Notes: a model not told the origin generated them from the letters alone. 64,000 nucleotides of DNA from Scilla litardierei (GCA_030789695.1 CM061132.1:152156597-152220596), one strand, 5' to 3'. Counted from the first letter of the stretch, positions 1-12,300 are shown. Made by a program: numbers and translations.

Positions 1-110
1 CATTAAATCTAGGGGGACGGGAAACAGACTGACCCTCAGCAAAAGCACTATCCATATGATTATTCATGGTCAATCCTAGGCTAGATCCTAAAACCTGCTC
101 TGATACCACT
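1..110 (-). mobile_element. Start of a further tandem TRG internal region (PBS and gag N-terminus)
   Basis: This segment is identical to 5697-5806, the primer-binding site plus the first codons of gag in the neighbouring TRG unit. The PBS complement is at 97-108 and the gag start codon is at 67 on the minus strand. It lies where host DNA should begin if the LTR at 111-2586 were the outer end of a simple insertion. The element therefore continues to the left as LTR-internal-LTR-internal. The rest of this unit is outside the window. Confidence 0.85.
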
Positions 111-2586
111 TGTTGGATCTGGATCCTAGCCTAGAGGGGGGGTGAATAGGCTAATAAAAATTCTCGTGCAACCCACGAGAAATCACACGCAGTTAAAAGC
201 ACAACCAGAGTAATAAAAAGCAGACACAGAGTACACAGCAGATTTACACTGGTTCGGTCGTCCCAACGACCTACTCCAGCCCCCAAAGCTAATACTTGAT
301 TGAATAGTGCAATAGGTACAAAGTCACAAGTTAGAGCACGCTCAGAGCACCCTCTACGTCCCTACACTCGCCAGACTCTCAGTACCACACACACAGTGTT
401 TCCTCTCACTATCAATCCTAGCAAAGCTTTCTACCAGCTAGTCCCAAACTAGCTGGGTCCCACTTGTCTAGTCCCAACTAGACAAGTCCCAAAATTGTCC
501 CCAAAAATAGGTAAAGTTTCCCCTACAGAGATCGCTACAGCTACACAAGTAATATAATAACAAAGTTCAGAAATGATCAGTTTGTGTAGCGGTGGTCGTC
601 TCTGTCAATCGGCGCGTGGTCAGATCAATCTGACAAACGGTAAACTCTGATGACCCCTCAATAGTTCTGCTCCCCTCTCGATGAAGCTTGCGCAATCCGC
701 CAAAGGTTGAAACTTGCAGACTTCTCCAAAAAAAATTAGAACTTACTGCCTTCACCCAAAATTGAATCTCGCGGCACCTTCACCAAACACTCCTTCAATT
801 TGGCCTGTGCTCCTTGAGGCTGCTCCTGTCTTTGAGATTTTTGTAAAGAGAAACTTTTGTGCGGATCTGCAATAATCAAAGGATGAGCACACAAAAAAAA
901 TGAGCACTCTCAAATTTTCGGCCACCCAAAGAAAATAGGCACTCAAAAATTTCGGTGGCTTCTTGACTTTATGAACGTTCTGGGCACTTAAAATTGTTGT
1001 ATTTCCTATGTGCCTTCATGCAAAATATTTCGGCCTCCACTTTTGTTCAACATGTGTTGCGGCTGCAACTTGGTTATTGTCAGGGAGCAATTGATATTAG
1101 TCTTTGCCTTGGGAATTTTTGTTGCAAAGACTAGCTGCTTCCTCTTTATAGCTTGCTGCACTTGGAGAGGACAAATTTTAAGGACGGCCCCCTTTGATGA
1201 TTTCAATCCCTGCAAAAAGGCCAGCACACAATTTTCGGTTTAAAAAAAACACCAAACCAACTTTTCGGCAGCAATTGAAATGAGAGAGAGAAAGAGAATC
1301 TTCCCTTTTTTTGTTGATTGCTTCTTCGAAAAATTGATTTGCTCAGGTGGCCGGCTTGACCCCCATGTGATGATGTCGGCGAGGCTGGTTTCATTTTTGT
1401 TGCCTTGAGGAGACTATGACAACAATTTCGGCTCTTTGACTGTTGCTTGTTCTGCTATTGGGGATTGCTTAAACGCGCCTGGTCTTAAGGCTTTCAAAGG
1501 AAAAAAATGTGATTCTTGAGATTTGTATGCTGCTGAGATTTCCTTTGATTATTGATGATGAGTGCCTGCAAAGAGTAATAGCAAGGGTTATTAAATAAGC
1601 TCAAAGGCAGAGGCCTGTTGAGAGCAAAGTTACGGCAGCTTGTTGAGGTTAAAAAGTAAAAAAAAAACTGTCCTTGCCCTTGACAAATTCGGCCCTGTGC
1701 TTTCAAAAGCACCTTTTTTAATGATGATCTTCAAAAGAAAAATCGGCCAGCTTGCTATTTTGATGAAAAGTCTTTTGGATGGGGTGCTCTGCAAACGAAA
1801 TTGTGTGGCACTCGGAAATTGGCAGAGAAAAAAAAAGCTCTTGGAGATTTTTTAGCTTATCAATGTTGAAGAGCTTTTTGTAGTCAATGAATCAAAACCC
1901 CAAAATAAACATCAACCTGCGGCTCAAAAACAAAACCCCACTTAAAAAATTGGCAGCTTGAATCCTTGTGCACACAAAAAGAAGAGCTTTCTCACAAAAT
2001 TTCGGATATAAAAAATGAAGAGGGATTAAAAACAACATCAAAAACAATGTGACCCTCAGACAGATACGCACTTTACGCACTTTGCCTCCCTTTGCAATTC
2101 TCTTGGATTAAAAAACAATAGAGAATTTTATTTTTTAGAACCAGAACGTGCGGCCTGGGGAGAATTGCAAAGGGAATTGTGTATGGGTGCCGTGCTCTTC
2201 TTCAACCCTAGAAGTTGGGTATTTATAGGACAAGGGTAATAGGGTTGTGCCAACCGCTTAGGGATTTGACCCAATCAATATCGGATTTGATTTGTTGTTT
2301 GAATAGGAAATGGGTAGACACAAATCCATCTAATTGATTTGATCAAATATTAAATTGATTTGAATCAATCCAATCTCCTAAGTCAATTTGACTTGGTCCA
2401 CTTTTCTCCCCTTTGACCAAGTCAAACTTCTTTGTGCACACACAGACTCTTTCTCCCAATATGCTATACGAATAGCAATTCCTCCAAATAGTGATCGCCA
2501 AGCCTGAAACACACTAAGCACACACATCAGATATACCGACACGTTTGTCATCATCAAACCAAGATCCTAGATCGTTGCTTCCAACA
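111..2586 (-). repeat. TRG-1 LTR-a (2,476 bp)
   Basis: The plus-strand boundaries are TGTTGG and CCAACA, so the LTR has a 6-bp terminal inverted repeat with TG...CA ends. The PBS abuts it at 97-108 and the PPT at 2587-2600. The part nearest the PBS carries the C-run motif CTATTCACCCCCCCTCTAG (minus strand), which I recall as typical of Sirevirus LTR 3' ends. The short ORFs inside it recur identically in LTR-b and look like chance frames. Confidence 0.88.
2220..2228 (-). promoter_or_regulatory. Probable TATA box in TRG-1 LTR-a
   Basis: CTATAAATA on the minus strand lies about 360 bp inside the LTR. Similar TATA motifs occur about 300-360 bp inside the other TRG LTRs (7908-7916, 54544-54551, 60161-60168), so the spacing is conserved although the surrounding sequence is not. 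Confidence 0.5.
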
Positions 2587-2600
2587 ATCTCCCCCTTTTG
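2587..2600 (-). other. Polypurine tract of TRG-1
   Basis: On the minus strand CAAAAGGGGGAGAT directly precedes the LTR start TGTTGG. This is the expected position and composition of the plus-strand DNA primer. TRG-3 has a near-identical tract at 60473-60486. Confidence 0.8.
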
Positions 2601-3888
2601 GTGATGACAAACCCACAAAAGATTTTATCAATAGGAATGAGTGTGTGAAGTGTGTTGAAGGGTGTAATGCAATATGGATCATGAGATGAATATTCAAGCA
2701 CTACAACATGGCATGCACAGACTTATAACAAATACAATAGCATGCTCCCCCTTCTCTCAAGCTCCCCATTCAACAAGTATTCAAGAATATTTCAGGCTCC
2801 CCCTTCAACAAATAATACCAAAGCTGTCAATCAATACCAAACATCAAAGCTGTCAAAATCTTTTCTATCTCCCCCTTTGTAATCACCAAAAGCGGATTAA
2901 TGAAGTCACAAATATATTCCATGCAAAAATAAATCATTATTAGATGTAGCGTGTAATTTGCATGAGCATTCCAAATAATAGACAAGTCAAGTTCATAGAA
3001 TTTCATACCAAGACTTCTCCACCATTGTGCAAGTGAAAAGATATAGACAATAAAGTGCAAGAGGAGATTCAATATCAGAAAATCAACCAAAACAATCCAC
3101 ATTTTCCATTTTTCATGAATATCACTAGGATTGACTTTTCCCACCTCATCAAAGATGAGTTCAAGTTACCGAACCCCGAAACACAGCCTAAAAGAACTTT
3201 TAAATGTGGGGTGGCATTGCTTGACGAGTTATATACACCAACGCTAATGATTACCCATGTAGCACAAGTTGGATACTCGTGGGTTGTGTTTTAGCCAAGA
3301 AGTGTATCCATTTTTCATACAGAGCAAATATCGTTTTTTTTCATTCTTTTGTGCTCAATTTTAATTCATGGCTAAACACATCATATCCCTTAGAAATTTC
3401 AGAAATTAACCATTCCTACATTCGCTTTCCATTATTCTTCAAAAGACTCTCCAAAAGCACTAAAAAGTCAAATATCGTGAAAGTGCAAATGTAGGTGTAG
3501 AAGTCAAGTTTGAAACTTATGAGACATGTCATGGCTACTAAAAAGAATAACATCATGTTCATGTAGCTACAGCAATAATGAATTGACTTCTACAAGGGAT
3601 AGAATTGATCATTCATACAATATCACTCAAGAGATTCAAAAGAGGATTCAATAAGCACACATTTTTTTTATTTTTTATTTTTCAATTTTTTTTTCAGAAA
3701 TAAGAACATTAAAAATCATCCATGCAAGCACACAAAGAAAAATAAATCAAGCACACACAACAATCTATGAAGGTATGCAATGGAATGCAAAGAGGGATAG
3801 AAAATTATACCTTCTCGTCGCTTTTTGACGAAGGAGCTAAAAGAATGAGACATTGAGTTTATTGCTCCTTGCCAAAACTCCATCACAC
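2601..3888 (-). other. Non-coding 3' internal region of TRG-1
   Basis: Between the gag stop and the PPT there are about 1.3 kb without a credible gene, just where a complete Copia element would encode pol. The block is shared with TRG-2 (58355-58715) and TRG-3 (60487-61779). Shared parts include an A/T homopolymer tract, a segment reading tgcttgacgag, and one containing actcgtgggt. Conservation of a non-coding block across three copies hints at a cis function, but none is proven. Confidence 0.6.
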
Positions 3889-5763
3889 CTACATGAAAGG
3901 TGTTAAGTGTGACCTTGGAATCCAACAAGGTCCACTAGTGTTAGCCAATATTGTTTTAGGAACCCACACTTGTTTAAACTTGATTTTAGTGTTCCTAAAT
4001 TTACAATAGTATGAAGTATGGCCTACACTATCACAAGTAAAGCACTTTGCATGTAAGTTCTTTGCAATAGAAGGTGCATTGTGGAATTTCTTGAATTTTG
4101 ACTTTTCAACGTTTTTCGAACCAAATCCAAGTCCTCTTCTATTATTGCCATATAATTGATTCTCTAAAATAATATCCAACGATTGTTTTCCCATAGAGAA
4201 TTTCTTAATGGCTAATTCAAGATTAGAGACTTTGGATTTTAACAATCTATTTTCTTCCACAAGCAATGTGCATTTACTTATAAAAGCTCTCTTGTTTTCA
4301 TCTTCCTTCTTTTCAAATTCAACCATTTTTCTTTTAAAATCATTATCCAACATGCAGAATTTATCATTAAGCTCTCTAATAACATAGTCTTTTTCAGCTT
4401 CGAGCTTAATCAAATCAAGTTTAAGCATGCTAATATTATTCATCAAGGAAGGGCAAGAGAGACAAGGTGCTTCATCATTAAAACTGGATTTTTCCTTCTT
4501 CAAAGTATCAATAGTAGAGTCACGAGCAACAATATCAATTTTGAGTTTTTCAATCTCTTTAGACATTTCATATTCAGCTTGTTACATTTCAAAGTTTTCA
4601 TTTTGGTAGTCATCTATAGTGGATTCAAGCTCTACTATTTTATCTTGCATTTCTTTACAAAGAGTAAGGAGTTCAGTTTTACTACCAGAAATTACCTCAT
4701 CGTGTATTCCCATCAATGCCATGCATGAATGGGCTTCGTGTTCCTCCTCCTCGCTCTCAGCTTCGCTATCCATGTCCCAAGTAAGCACCTTGGATTTTCC
4801 CTTTTCTTTAGCTACCTGAGCTGTCTCATGTGGGCAATCCCTCATTCGATGTCCTCTTTTCTTGCATTTAAAACAAGTCATTCTATTAGTAGTATTCTGA
4901 TCATAATTTTGCTTAGACGACTGAAAAAAGTTAGAGCGATTAAACCTGGGTGCCATTTCTGCTGTTCCTTGCTTGGTCTGGACAAACTTTCTGAAATTTT
5001 TGACCATTAGCGCTATGTCATCATCATCATCTTCACTTTCGTCAGCTTTCAGAGCAAGTGGCTTGGTAGCTTTCTCTTTTTCCTCAGGTTTCTCCCTTTC
5101 ATCAATATTTTGCAATTCAAGCTCGTGGGACATTAAATTACCTATTAAGTCCTCCACCCTCATCTGCGATAGATCCTTTGCTTCTTGGATGGCAGTGACT
5201 TTAGGCCTGAAAGAGCTTGGCAGTGCTCTTAATATCTTTCTCACCTGCTCAAGGCTAGAATATGGCTTACCGAGCGAACTAGACTTGTAGACAATGTTGG
5301 TGAACCTCGCAAACATTTCTGATATCGTCTCTGATGGTAGCATGCGAAATCCTTTGTATTCCGTGCTCAGAAGTGCAAGTCTAGACTCCTTCACCTGTGA
5401 CGTTCCCTCGTGCGTCACCTCCAAAGTATGCCATATTTCCTGCGCAGTTAGACAATGTGAGATTCTATTATATTCAGATTTATCAAGTGCACAAATGAGA
5501 GCATTCATAGCTTTAGCATTTAAGGAATAAGATTTCCAATCATTATCATCCCATTTGTCATTTGGTTTTTCAATCTCAGCATTTTCTACTTTAATTACAG
5601 GCAGTTTATATCCTTTTTCAATTATTTGCCAAGCCTTGTAATCAACAGAAATAAGGTAGATTTTCATACGATTTTTCCAATAAGCATAATCACCTCCATT
5701 AAATCTAGGGGGACGGGAAACAGACTGACCCTCAGCAAAAGCACTATCCATATGATTATTCAT
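3889..5763 (-). pseudogene. gag: TRG-1 gag polyprotein, one nonsense codon
   Basis: The start is taken at 5763 (MNNHMDSAF), the first ATG after the PBS. An upstream in-frame ATG at 5805 overlaps the PBS and is unlikely. The reading frame runs about 624 codons to 3889 and is broken only by TAA at about codon 394, where TRG-3 has CAA, so it is a single C-to-T transition. The N-terminal half is the Copia gag (UBN2-type) domain with a FNGGDYAYWKNRM motif. A CCHC zinc knuckle (CFKCKKRGHRMRDC) follows, then an acidic stretch, a long coiled coil and a second CCHC knuckle (CFTCDSVGHTSYYC). The protein ends WIPRSHLTPFM. The role is formation of the virus-like particle and RNA packaging. Confidence 0.88.
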
Positions 5764-5792
5764 GGTCAATCCTAGGCTAGATCCTAAAACCT

Positions 5793-5804
5793 GCTCTGAT
5801 ACCA
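5793..5804 (-). other. Primer-binding site of TRG-1
   Basis: The minus strand reads TGGTATCAGAGC two bases after the LTR end. This is the common plant PBS complementary to the 3' end of initiator methionine tRNA. The same site is at 97-108, 56442-56453 and 63670-63681. Confidence 0.9.
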
Positions 5805-5806
5805 CT

Positions 5807-8274
5807 TGTTGGATCTGGATCCTAGCCTAGAGGGGGGGTGAATAGGCTAATAAAAATTCTCGTGCAACCCACGAGAAATCACACGCAGTTAAAAGCACAA
5901 CCAGAGTAATAAAAAGCAGACACAGAGTACACAGCAGATTTACACTGGTTCGGTCGTCCCAACGACCTACTCCAGCCCCCAAAGCTAATACTTGATTGAA
6001 TAGTGCAATAGGTACAAAGTCACAAGTTAGAGCACGCTCAGAGCACCCTCTACGTCCCTACACTCGCCAGACTCTCAGTACCACACACACAGTGTTTCCT
6101 CTCACTATCAATCCTAGCAAAGCTTTCTACCAGCTAGTCCCAAACTAGCTGGGTCCCACTTGTCTAGTCCCAACTAGACAAGTCCCAAAATTGTCCCCAA
6201 AAATAGGTAAAGTTTCCCCTACAGAGATCGCTACAGCTACACAAGTAATATAATAACAAAGTTCAGAAATGATCAGTTTGTGTAGCGGTGGTCGTCTCTG
6301 TCAATCGGCGCGTGGTCAGATCAATCTGACAAACGGTAAACTCTGATGACCCCTCAATAGTTCTGCTCCCCTCTCGATGAAGCTTGCGCAATCCGCCAAA
6401 GGTTGAAACTTGCAGACTTCTCCAAAAAAAATTAGAACTTACTGCCTTCACCCAAAATTGAATCTCGCGGCACCTTCACCAAACACTCCTTCAATTTGGC
6501 CTGTGCTCCTTGAGGCTGCTCCTGTCTTTGAGATTTTTGTAAAGAGAAACTTTTGTGCGGATCTGCAATAATCAAAGGATGAGCACACAAAAAAAAATGA
6601 GCACTCTCAAATTTTCGGCCACCCAAAGAAAATAGGCACTCAAAAATTTCGGTGGCTTCTTGACTTTATGAACGTTCTGGGCACTTAAAATTGTTGTATT
6701 TCCTATGTGCCTTCATGCAAAATATTTCGGCCTCCACTTTTGTTCAACATGTGTTGCGGCTGCAACTTGGTTATTGTCAGGGAGCAATTGATATTAGTCT
6801 TTGCCTTGGGAATTTTTGTTGCAAAGACTAGCTGCTTCCTCTTTATAGCTTGCTGCACTTGGAGAGGACAAATTTTAAGGACGGCCCCCTTTGATGATTT
6901 CAATCCCTGCAAAAAGGCCAGCACACAATTTTCGGTTTAAAAAAAACACCAAACCAACTTTTCGGCAGCAATTGAAATGAGAGAGAGAAAGAGAATCTTC
7001 CCTTTTTTTGTTGATTGCTTCTTCGAAAAATTGATTTGCTCAGGTGGCCGGCTTGACCCCCATGTGATGATGTCGGCGAGGCTGGTTTCATTTTTGTTGC
7101 CTTGAGGAGACTATGACAACAATTTCGGCTCTTTGACTGTTGCTTGTTCTGCTATTGGGGATTGCTTAAACGCGCCTGGTCTTAAGGCTTTCAAAGGAAA
7201 AAAATGTGATTCTTGAGATTTGTATGCTGCTGAGATTTCCTTTGATTATTGATGATGAGTGCCTGCAAAGAGTAATAGCAAGGGTTATTAAATAAGCTCA
7301 AAGGCAGAGGCCTGTTGAGAGCAAAGTTACGGCAGCTTGTTGAGGTTAAAAAGTAAAAAAAAAACTGTCCTTGCCCTTGACAAATTCGGCCCTGTGCTTT
7401 CAAAAGCACCTTTTTTAATGATGATCTTCAAAAGAAAAATCGGCCAGCTTGCTATTTTGATGAAAAGTCTTTTGGATGGGGTGCTCTGCAAACGAAATTG
7501 TGTGGCACTCGGAAATTGGCAGAGAAAAAAAAAGCTCTTGGAGATTTTTTAGCTTATCAATGTTGAAGAGCTTTTTGTAGTCAATGAATCAAAACCCCAA
7601 AATAAACATCAACCTGCGGCTCAAAAACAAAACCCCACTTAAAAAATTGGCAGCTTGAATCCTTGTGCACACAAAAAGAAGAGCTTTCTCACAAAATTTC
7701 GGATATAAAAAATGAAGAGGGATTAAAAACAACATCAAAAACAATGTGACCCTCAGACAGATACGCACTTTGCCTCCCTTTGCAATTCTCTTGGATTAAA
7801 AAACAATAGAGAATTTTATTTTTTAGAACCAGAACGTGCGGCCTGGGGAGAATTGCAAAGGGAATTGTGTATGGGTGCCGTGCTCTTCTTCAACCCTAGA
7901 AGTTGGGTATTTATAGGACAAGGGTAATAGGGTTGTGCCAACCGCTTAGGGATTTGACCAAATCAATATGGGATTTGATTTGTTGTTTGAATAGGAAATG
8001 GGTAGACACAAATCCATCTAATTGATTTGATCAAATATTAAATTGATTTGAATCAATCCAATCTCCTAAGTCAATTTGACTTGGTCCACTTTTCTCCCCT
8101 TTGACCAAGTCAAACTTCTTTGTGCACACACAGACTCTTTCTCCCAATATGCTATACGAATAGCAATTCCTCCAAATAGTGATCGCCAAGCCTGAAACAC
8201 ACTAAGCACACACATCAGATATACCGACACGTTTGTCATCATCAAACCAAGATCCTAGATCGTTGCTTCCAACA
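5807..8274 (-). repeat. TRG-1 LTR-b (2,468 bp), 5' LTR on the minus strand
   Basis: It is near-identical to LTR-a with the same TGTTGG...CCAACA ends, and has a TATA motif at 7908-7916 (minus). Its outer end at 8274 abuts Copia-A gag sequence. It lacks 9 bp that LTR-a has in a short local repeat near 2071. Confidence 0.88.
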
Positions 8275-9352
8275 AAAACTTCAGCAAATGAGGAGGAGGA
8301 TAGGAAGTAGGGGACAGAATTTCAGAAATGTCAACAAGGAAGCACGTCCTAGTTTCTCCCCTGCAGGCAGAGGTAACAGACGCCCTATACAGAAGTATGA
8401 ATCTAAGAGTAGAGGCAAGGGAATTCAGTGCAGAGTGTGTGTAGGATTCAGACATATACAAGCAGAATGTGCAAACACTATCAAGAAACAAAAAGGAAAA
8501 TCAATGGCAAGTTCCTGGAGTGATGGAGAGTCTGAAGGGAGTGCTGGAGACGAAGATATCATCAGCAATTATGTTGCATTTACGGCCATTTTGAATGATC
8601 AGCATTATGGTGGCATCTCTAGTAATGTTGGACCAAGTGTTGTCACAACTCGCACCATGTTGGACGACAAATGTGAAAATGTCAAGAAGAATGTTACAAC
8701 ATACAGTACAACATCTGACAGTGAATCTACCTCAGATGAGGGTGAGGATGAGGAAGTTGACGAAGTTGATATTTGATCTGCGTATCAAACTATGTTCACA
8801 AATTGGATGAAGATTTGTAAGATCAATAAGTCCTTGAAGAAAGAAAATGTTAGACTGAAAGGAGAAAAGGAAGAGATTATAGCTCAACTATCAGAGACTA
8901 AGCAAAATTTCAGAAATCTAGAAGGTCAACTCAGGAGAACACTGCTTAGAGCCGAGAAGGCAAAGAGCATTCTTAAGAAATGGAACTCAGGAAAGACTAA
9001 GCTTGATGACATACTGAGCATGGGGAAAGTATCTGGAGATCATACATGCGTTGGTTTCAATAGAGGAGGCTATCTTCAGTTAACCAAGGATGTTCAGGGT
9101 CGGACTGTCAAGGGTCAGAACAAGAATAGGCACTTCAAGAGAGGTGGTCAGAAGGATGAACAAAAAGGCATGGCTTCCAAGCACGGTGGTCAGAAGGATG
9201 AACACAAAAAGAGTGCTACACCCAGGCACTCTGTGTGTAATTACTGTCAATGCAAAGGTCACACTGAAAATAGCTGTTTCAGTCGTATGAGACACCAACG
9301 TGAAGGAAGAGACACAGGACATCCAGGGAAAAGACTCATAAAAAATGGGTAA
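8275..9352 (+). pseudogene. gag: Copia-A gag, C-terminal part
   Basis: The frame through 8288 encodes a basic linker, a CCHC knuckle (CRVCVGFRHIQAEC) and an acidic serine-rich stretch. It meets TGA at 8774-8776, then reopens in the same frame to 9352. The second part holds a lysine/glutamate coiled coil, a KLDDILSMGK motif like that of Sirevirus gag, and a second knuckle (CNYCQCKGHTENSC). The N-terminal UBN2 core is absent because of the TRG-1 insertion. The break before pol at 9353-9390 involves a stop and a frame change. The knuckles indicate RNA binding in the particle. Confidence 0.75.
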
Positions 9353-9390
9353 GGAAGTCGGAAATTCATAGTCTAGTTGCCTACACCTCC

Positions 9391-12300
9391 ATGGTTGCTT
9401 TCTCGAAAAATATGTGGTATTTCGACAGCGGGTGTTTCCGACATATGACAGGAAATCGAAGTCTTCTCTCAGAATACACTACAGGCAATAAAGGTCATGT
9501 TACATTTGGTGATGGTCAAAAAAGCAAAGTCATTGGAAAGGGAGAGCTGAAGATGACAGGATCTGTTACTCTGAAGGATGTTATGCATGTTCAAGACTTA
9601 AAGGCAAACCTGATTAGTATAAGTCAATTGTGTGACCAAGGATTGTTCGTTCAGTTCACTAAGGACGAGTGTGTTGTTCTCAATGAAGCGGGGACTAACA
9701 TTCTAATTGGGAAGAGATCGACCGACAACTGTTATTTACTTCAGGAAGCTAACAATTGTCTCAGTGCTAGTATTGATGTCTCCGAACAGTGGCATCAAAA
9801 ACTAGGGCACGTCAATTACAAGACATTGATGGAGATTACTAGAGTTGGAGCTGTTCGAGGGATACCTATCATATCCAAGAAAACAGAAGGTCTTTGCGGT
9901 CCCTGTCAGCTGGGAAAACAGAAGAGAACAAGTCATAAACAACTTAAGACCATCACCACCTCTAAGAACATGGAGCTGCTGCACATGGACCTGATAGGAC
10001 CCACATCGGAAGTCAGCATGGGAGGTAAGAAGTATATTTATGTTTGCGTTGATGACTTCTCTCGTTTTACTTGGGTTGATTTTCTCAAAGAAAAGTCAGA
10101 TGCTTTTAATGCCTTCAAGAAGCTATGCACCTGCCTTCAGACTGAGAAAGGAGTCACTATTGGAAAGATTATCAGAATTCGCAGTGATCACGGTAAGGAG
10201 TTTGAAAATCACTTGTTTGTTGATTTCTATGAAGCAGAGGGAATACGACATGAGTTTTCTGTGCCTAAGACTCCTCAACAGAATGGAATTGTTGAGAGGA
10301 AGAATCACACTCTACAGGAAATGGCACGTGTGATGTTGAACGCCCGAAAAGTCAGCACTAAATGGTGGGCAGAAGCGATTAACACTGCTTGCTACACCAT
10401 AAATAGAGTGATCTGAGACCCAGAATGGAGAAAACACCATACGAGATCTGGAAAGGTAAAAAACACAATGTTTCTTACTTTCATGTATTTGGAAGCAAGT
10501 GTTACATTTTGCAGGATCGAACTTCTAAAGGAAAGTTCGACGCTAAGAGTGATAGAGGGACATTTCTCGGATACTCTACTACCAGTCGTGCCTTCAGGGT
10601 GCTGAATCATCGCACTGATGTTTTGATGGAGTCTATCAATGTTGTTGTAGATGGCTTCAAGCAAGGTGAAGCTGTTGTAAATGGAGGGCCTGTTCCTCTA
10701 GGAGAGAGTAATGAAGAGGATGAAAATGTTTAACAAAATGTTACGACATTTGATTCAACACAAGTGAATACTGGTCAGAATGGTGCTTCTCAAGGTACAA
10801 CATCCGTTGAGGAATCACAATCAGATGGAAATGAAGTACATTCCTTAAGAGGGATTACGAAAGTTATACGAAATCATCCTCCTGAACTTGTCATTGGGAA
10901 TGTTGAAGATGGTATTCGCACTAGAGGTACTAGTCAAGTTAATTATCGTGACCTTGCTGGATATGTTTGTTTTTTATCAAGTGTTGAGCCTAAGAATGTT
11001 AAGGAAGCATTACTCGACGACTTCTGGGTTCTGGCTATGCAAGAGGAGCTGAATCAATTTCAGCGTAATGACGTCGGGAGCCTTGTAGAGAGACCAAAAG
11101 GGATGAATGTCATTAGAACTAAGTAGATTTTCAAGAATAAAACGGATGAGAAAGGGAATGTCATACGCAACAAAGCTCGTTTGGTAGCTCAGGGATACAC
11201 TCAGATCGAGGGAATTGACTTTGACGAGACTTTCGCTCCGATAGCCCGTCTGGAATCTATTAGATTACTTCTCGTCGTGGCTTGTAGTTTCAATTTCAAG
11301 CTGCATCAGATGGACGTGAAGAGTGCCTCTCTAAATGGGATTTTAAACGAGGAGGTATATATTGAACAGCTAAAGGGATTTGAAGACCCGTTCTTGCCTA
11401 ACCATGTCTATCGGTTGAAGAAAGCTCTCTATGGGCTTAAGCAGGCTCCAAGAGCATGGTATGAGAGACTGACCAGATATCTTCTTCAAAAGGGTTATGA
11501 GCGAGGGGGAGCAGACAAAACATTTGTTTATTCAGAGAACCAGATCTGCGGTCATTGTTGCACAGATTTATTAGATGACATAGTCTTTGGATCTATTTCA
11601 CATCAACTGGTATGTGAATTTATCGATCTTATGCAAAAAGAGTTTGAAATGAGTATGATCGGTGAGTTAAATATGTTTCTGGGTCTTCAAGTTAAACAAT
11701 CTAGCGATGGACTATTTATATCTCAGAGTAAGTATGCTAAGAATCTAGTTAAGAGGTTCGGCCTTGAAAAAGCCCGCCAAGTTCGCACGTCTATGGGTAC
11801 CATTGAGAAGCTCTCAAAGGATGATGGTGGAAAGCAAGTAGAGGTCACCCTATACAGGAGCATGATAGGAAGCCTACTGTACTTGACAGCGAGTAGACCG
11901 TACATCAGTTTCAGTGTTGGAGAGTGTGCCTGATATCAAGCCTGTCCTAAGGAATCTCACNNNNNNNNNNNNNNNNNNNNNNNNNNNNNNNNNNNNNNNN
12001 NNNNNNNNNNNNNNNNNNNNNNNNNNNNNNNNNNNNNNNNNNNNNNNNNNNNNNNNNNNNNNNNNNNNNNNNNNNNNNNNNNNNNNNNNNNNNNNNNNNN
12101 NNNNNNNNNNNNNNNNNNNNNNNNNNNNNNNNNNNNNNNNNNNNNNNNNNNNNNNNNNNNNNNNNNNNNNNNNNNNNNNNNNNNNNNNNNNNNNNNNNNN
12201 NNNNNNNNNNNNNNNNNNNNNNNNNNNNNNNNNNNNNNNNNNNNNNNNNNNNNNNNNNNNNNNNNNNNNNNNNNNNNNNNNNNNNNNNNNNNNNNNNNNN

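Larger units (their letters stand above)
111..8274 (-). mobile_element. TRG-1: gag-only Copia-like LTR retrotransposon, tandem copy
   Basis: Two long direct repeats (111-2586 and 5807-8274) flank a 3,220-bp internal region. On the minus strand this region has a tRNA-iMet PBS, one gag gene, about 1.3 kb of non-coding DNA and a polypurine tract. I see no protease, integrase, reverse transcriptase or RNase H. This matches the terminal-repeat-with-GAG (TR-GAG) class of non-autonomous elements. The two LTRs differ at only a few places that I can see: one A in a homopolymer, a 9-bp indel near 2071 and two substitutions near 2271-2285. The element is therefore young. Its right end interrupts the gag region of Copia-A at 8274/8275. 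The target-site duplication cannot be tested because the left end is outside the window. Confidence 0.85.

Noticed and set aside
567..2080. Several 60-77-residue frames repeated identically in LTR-a and LTR-b
   Set aside because: They lie in LTR sequence, occur on both strands, have no family resemblance, and are repeated only because the LTR is.
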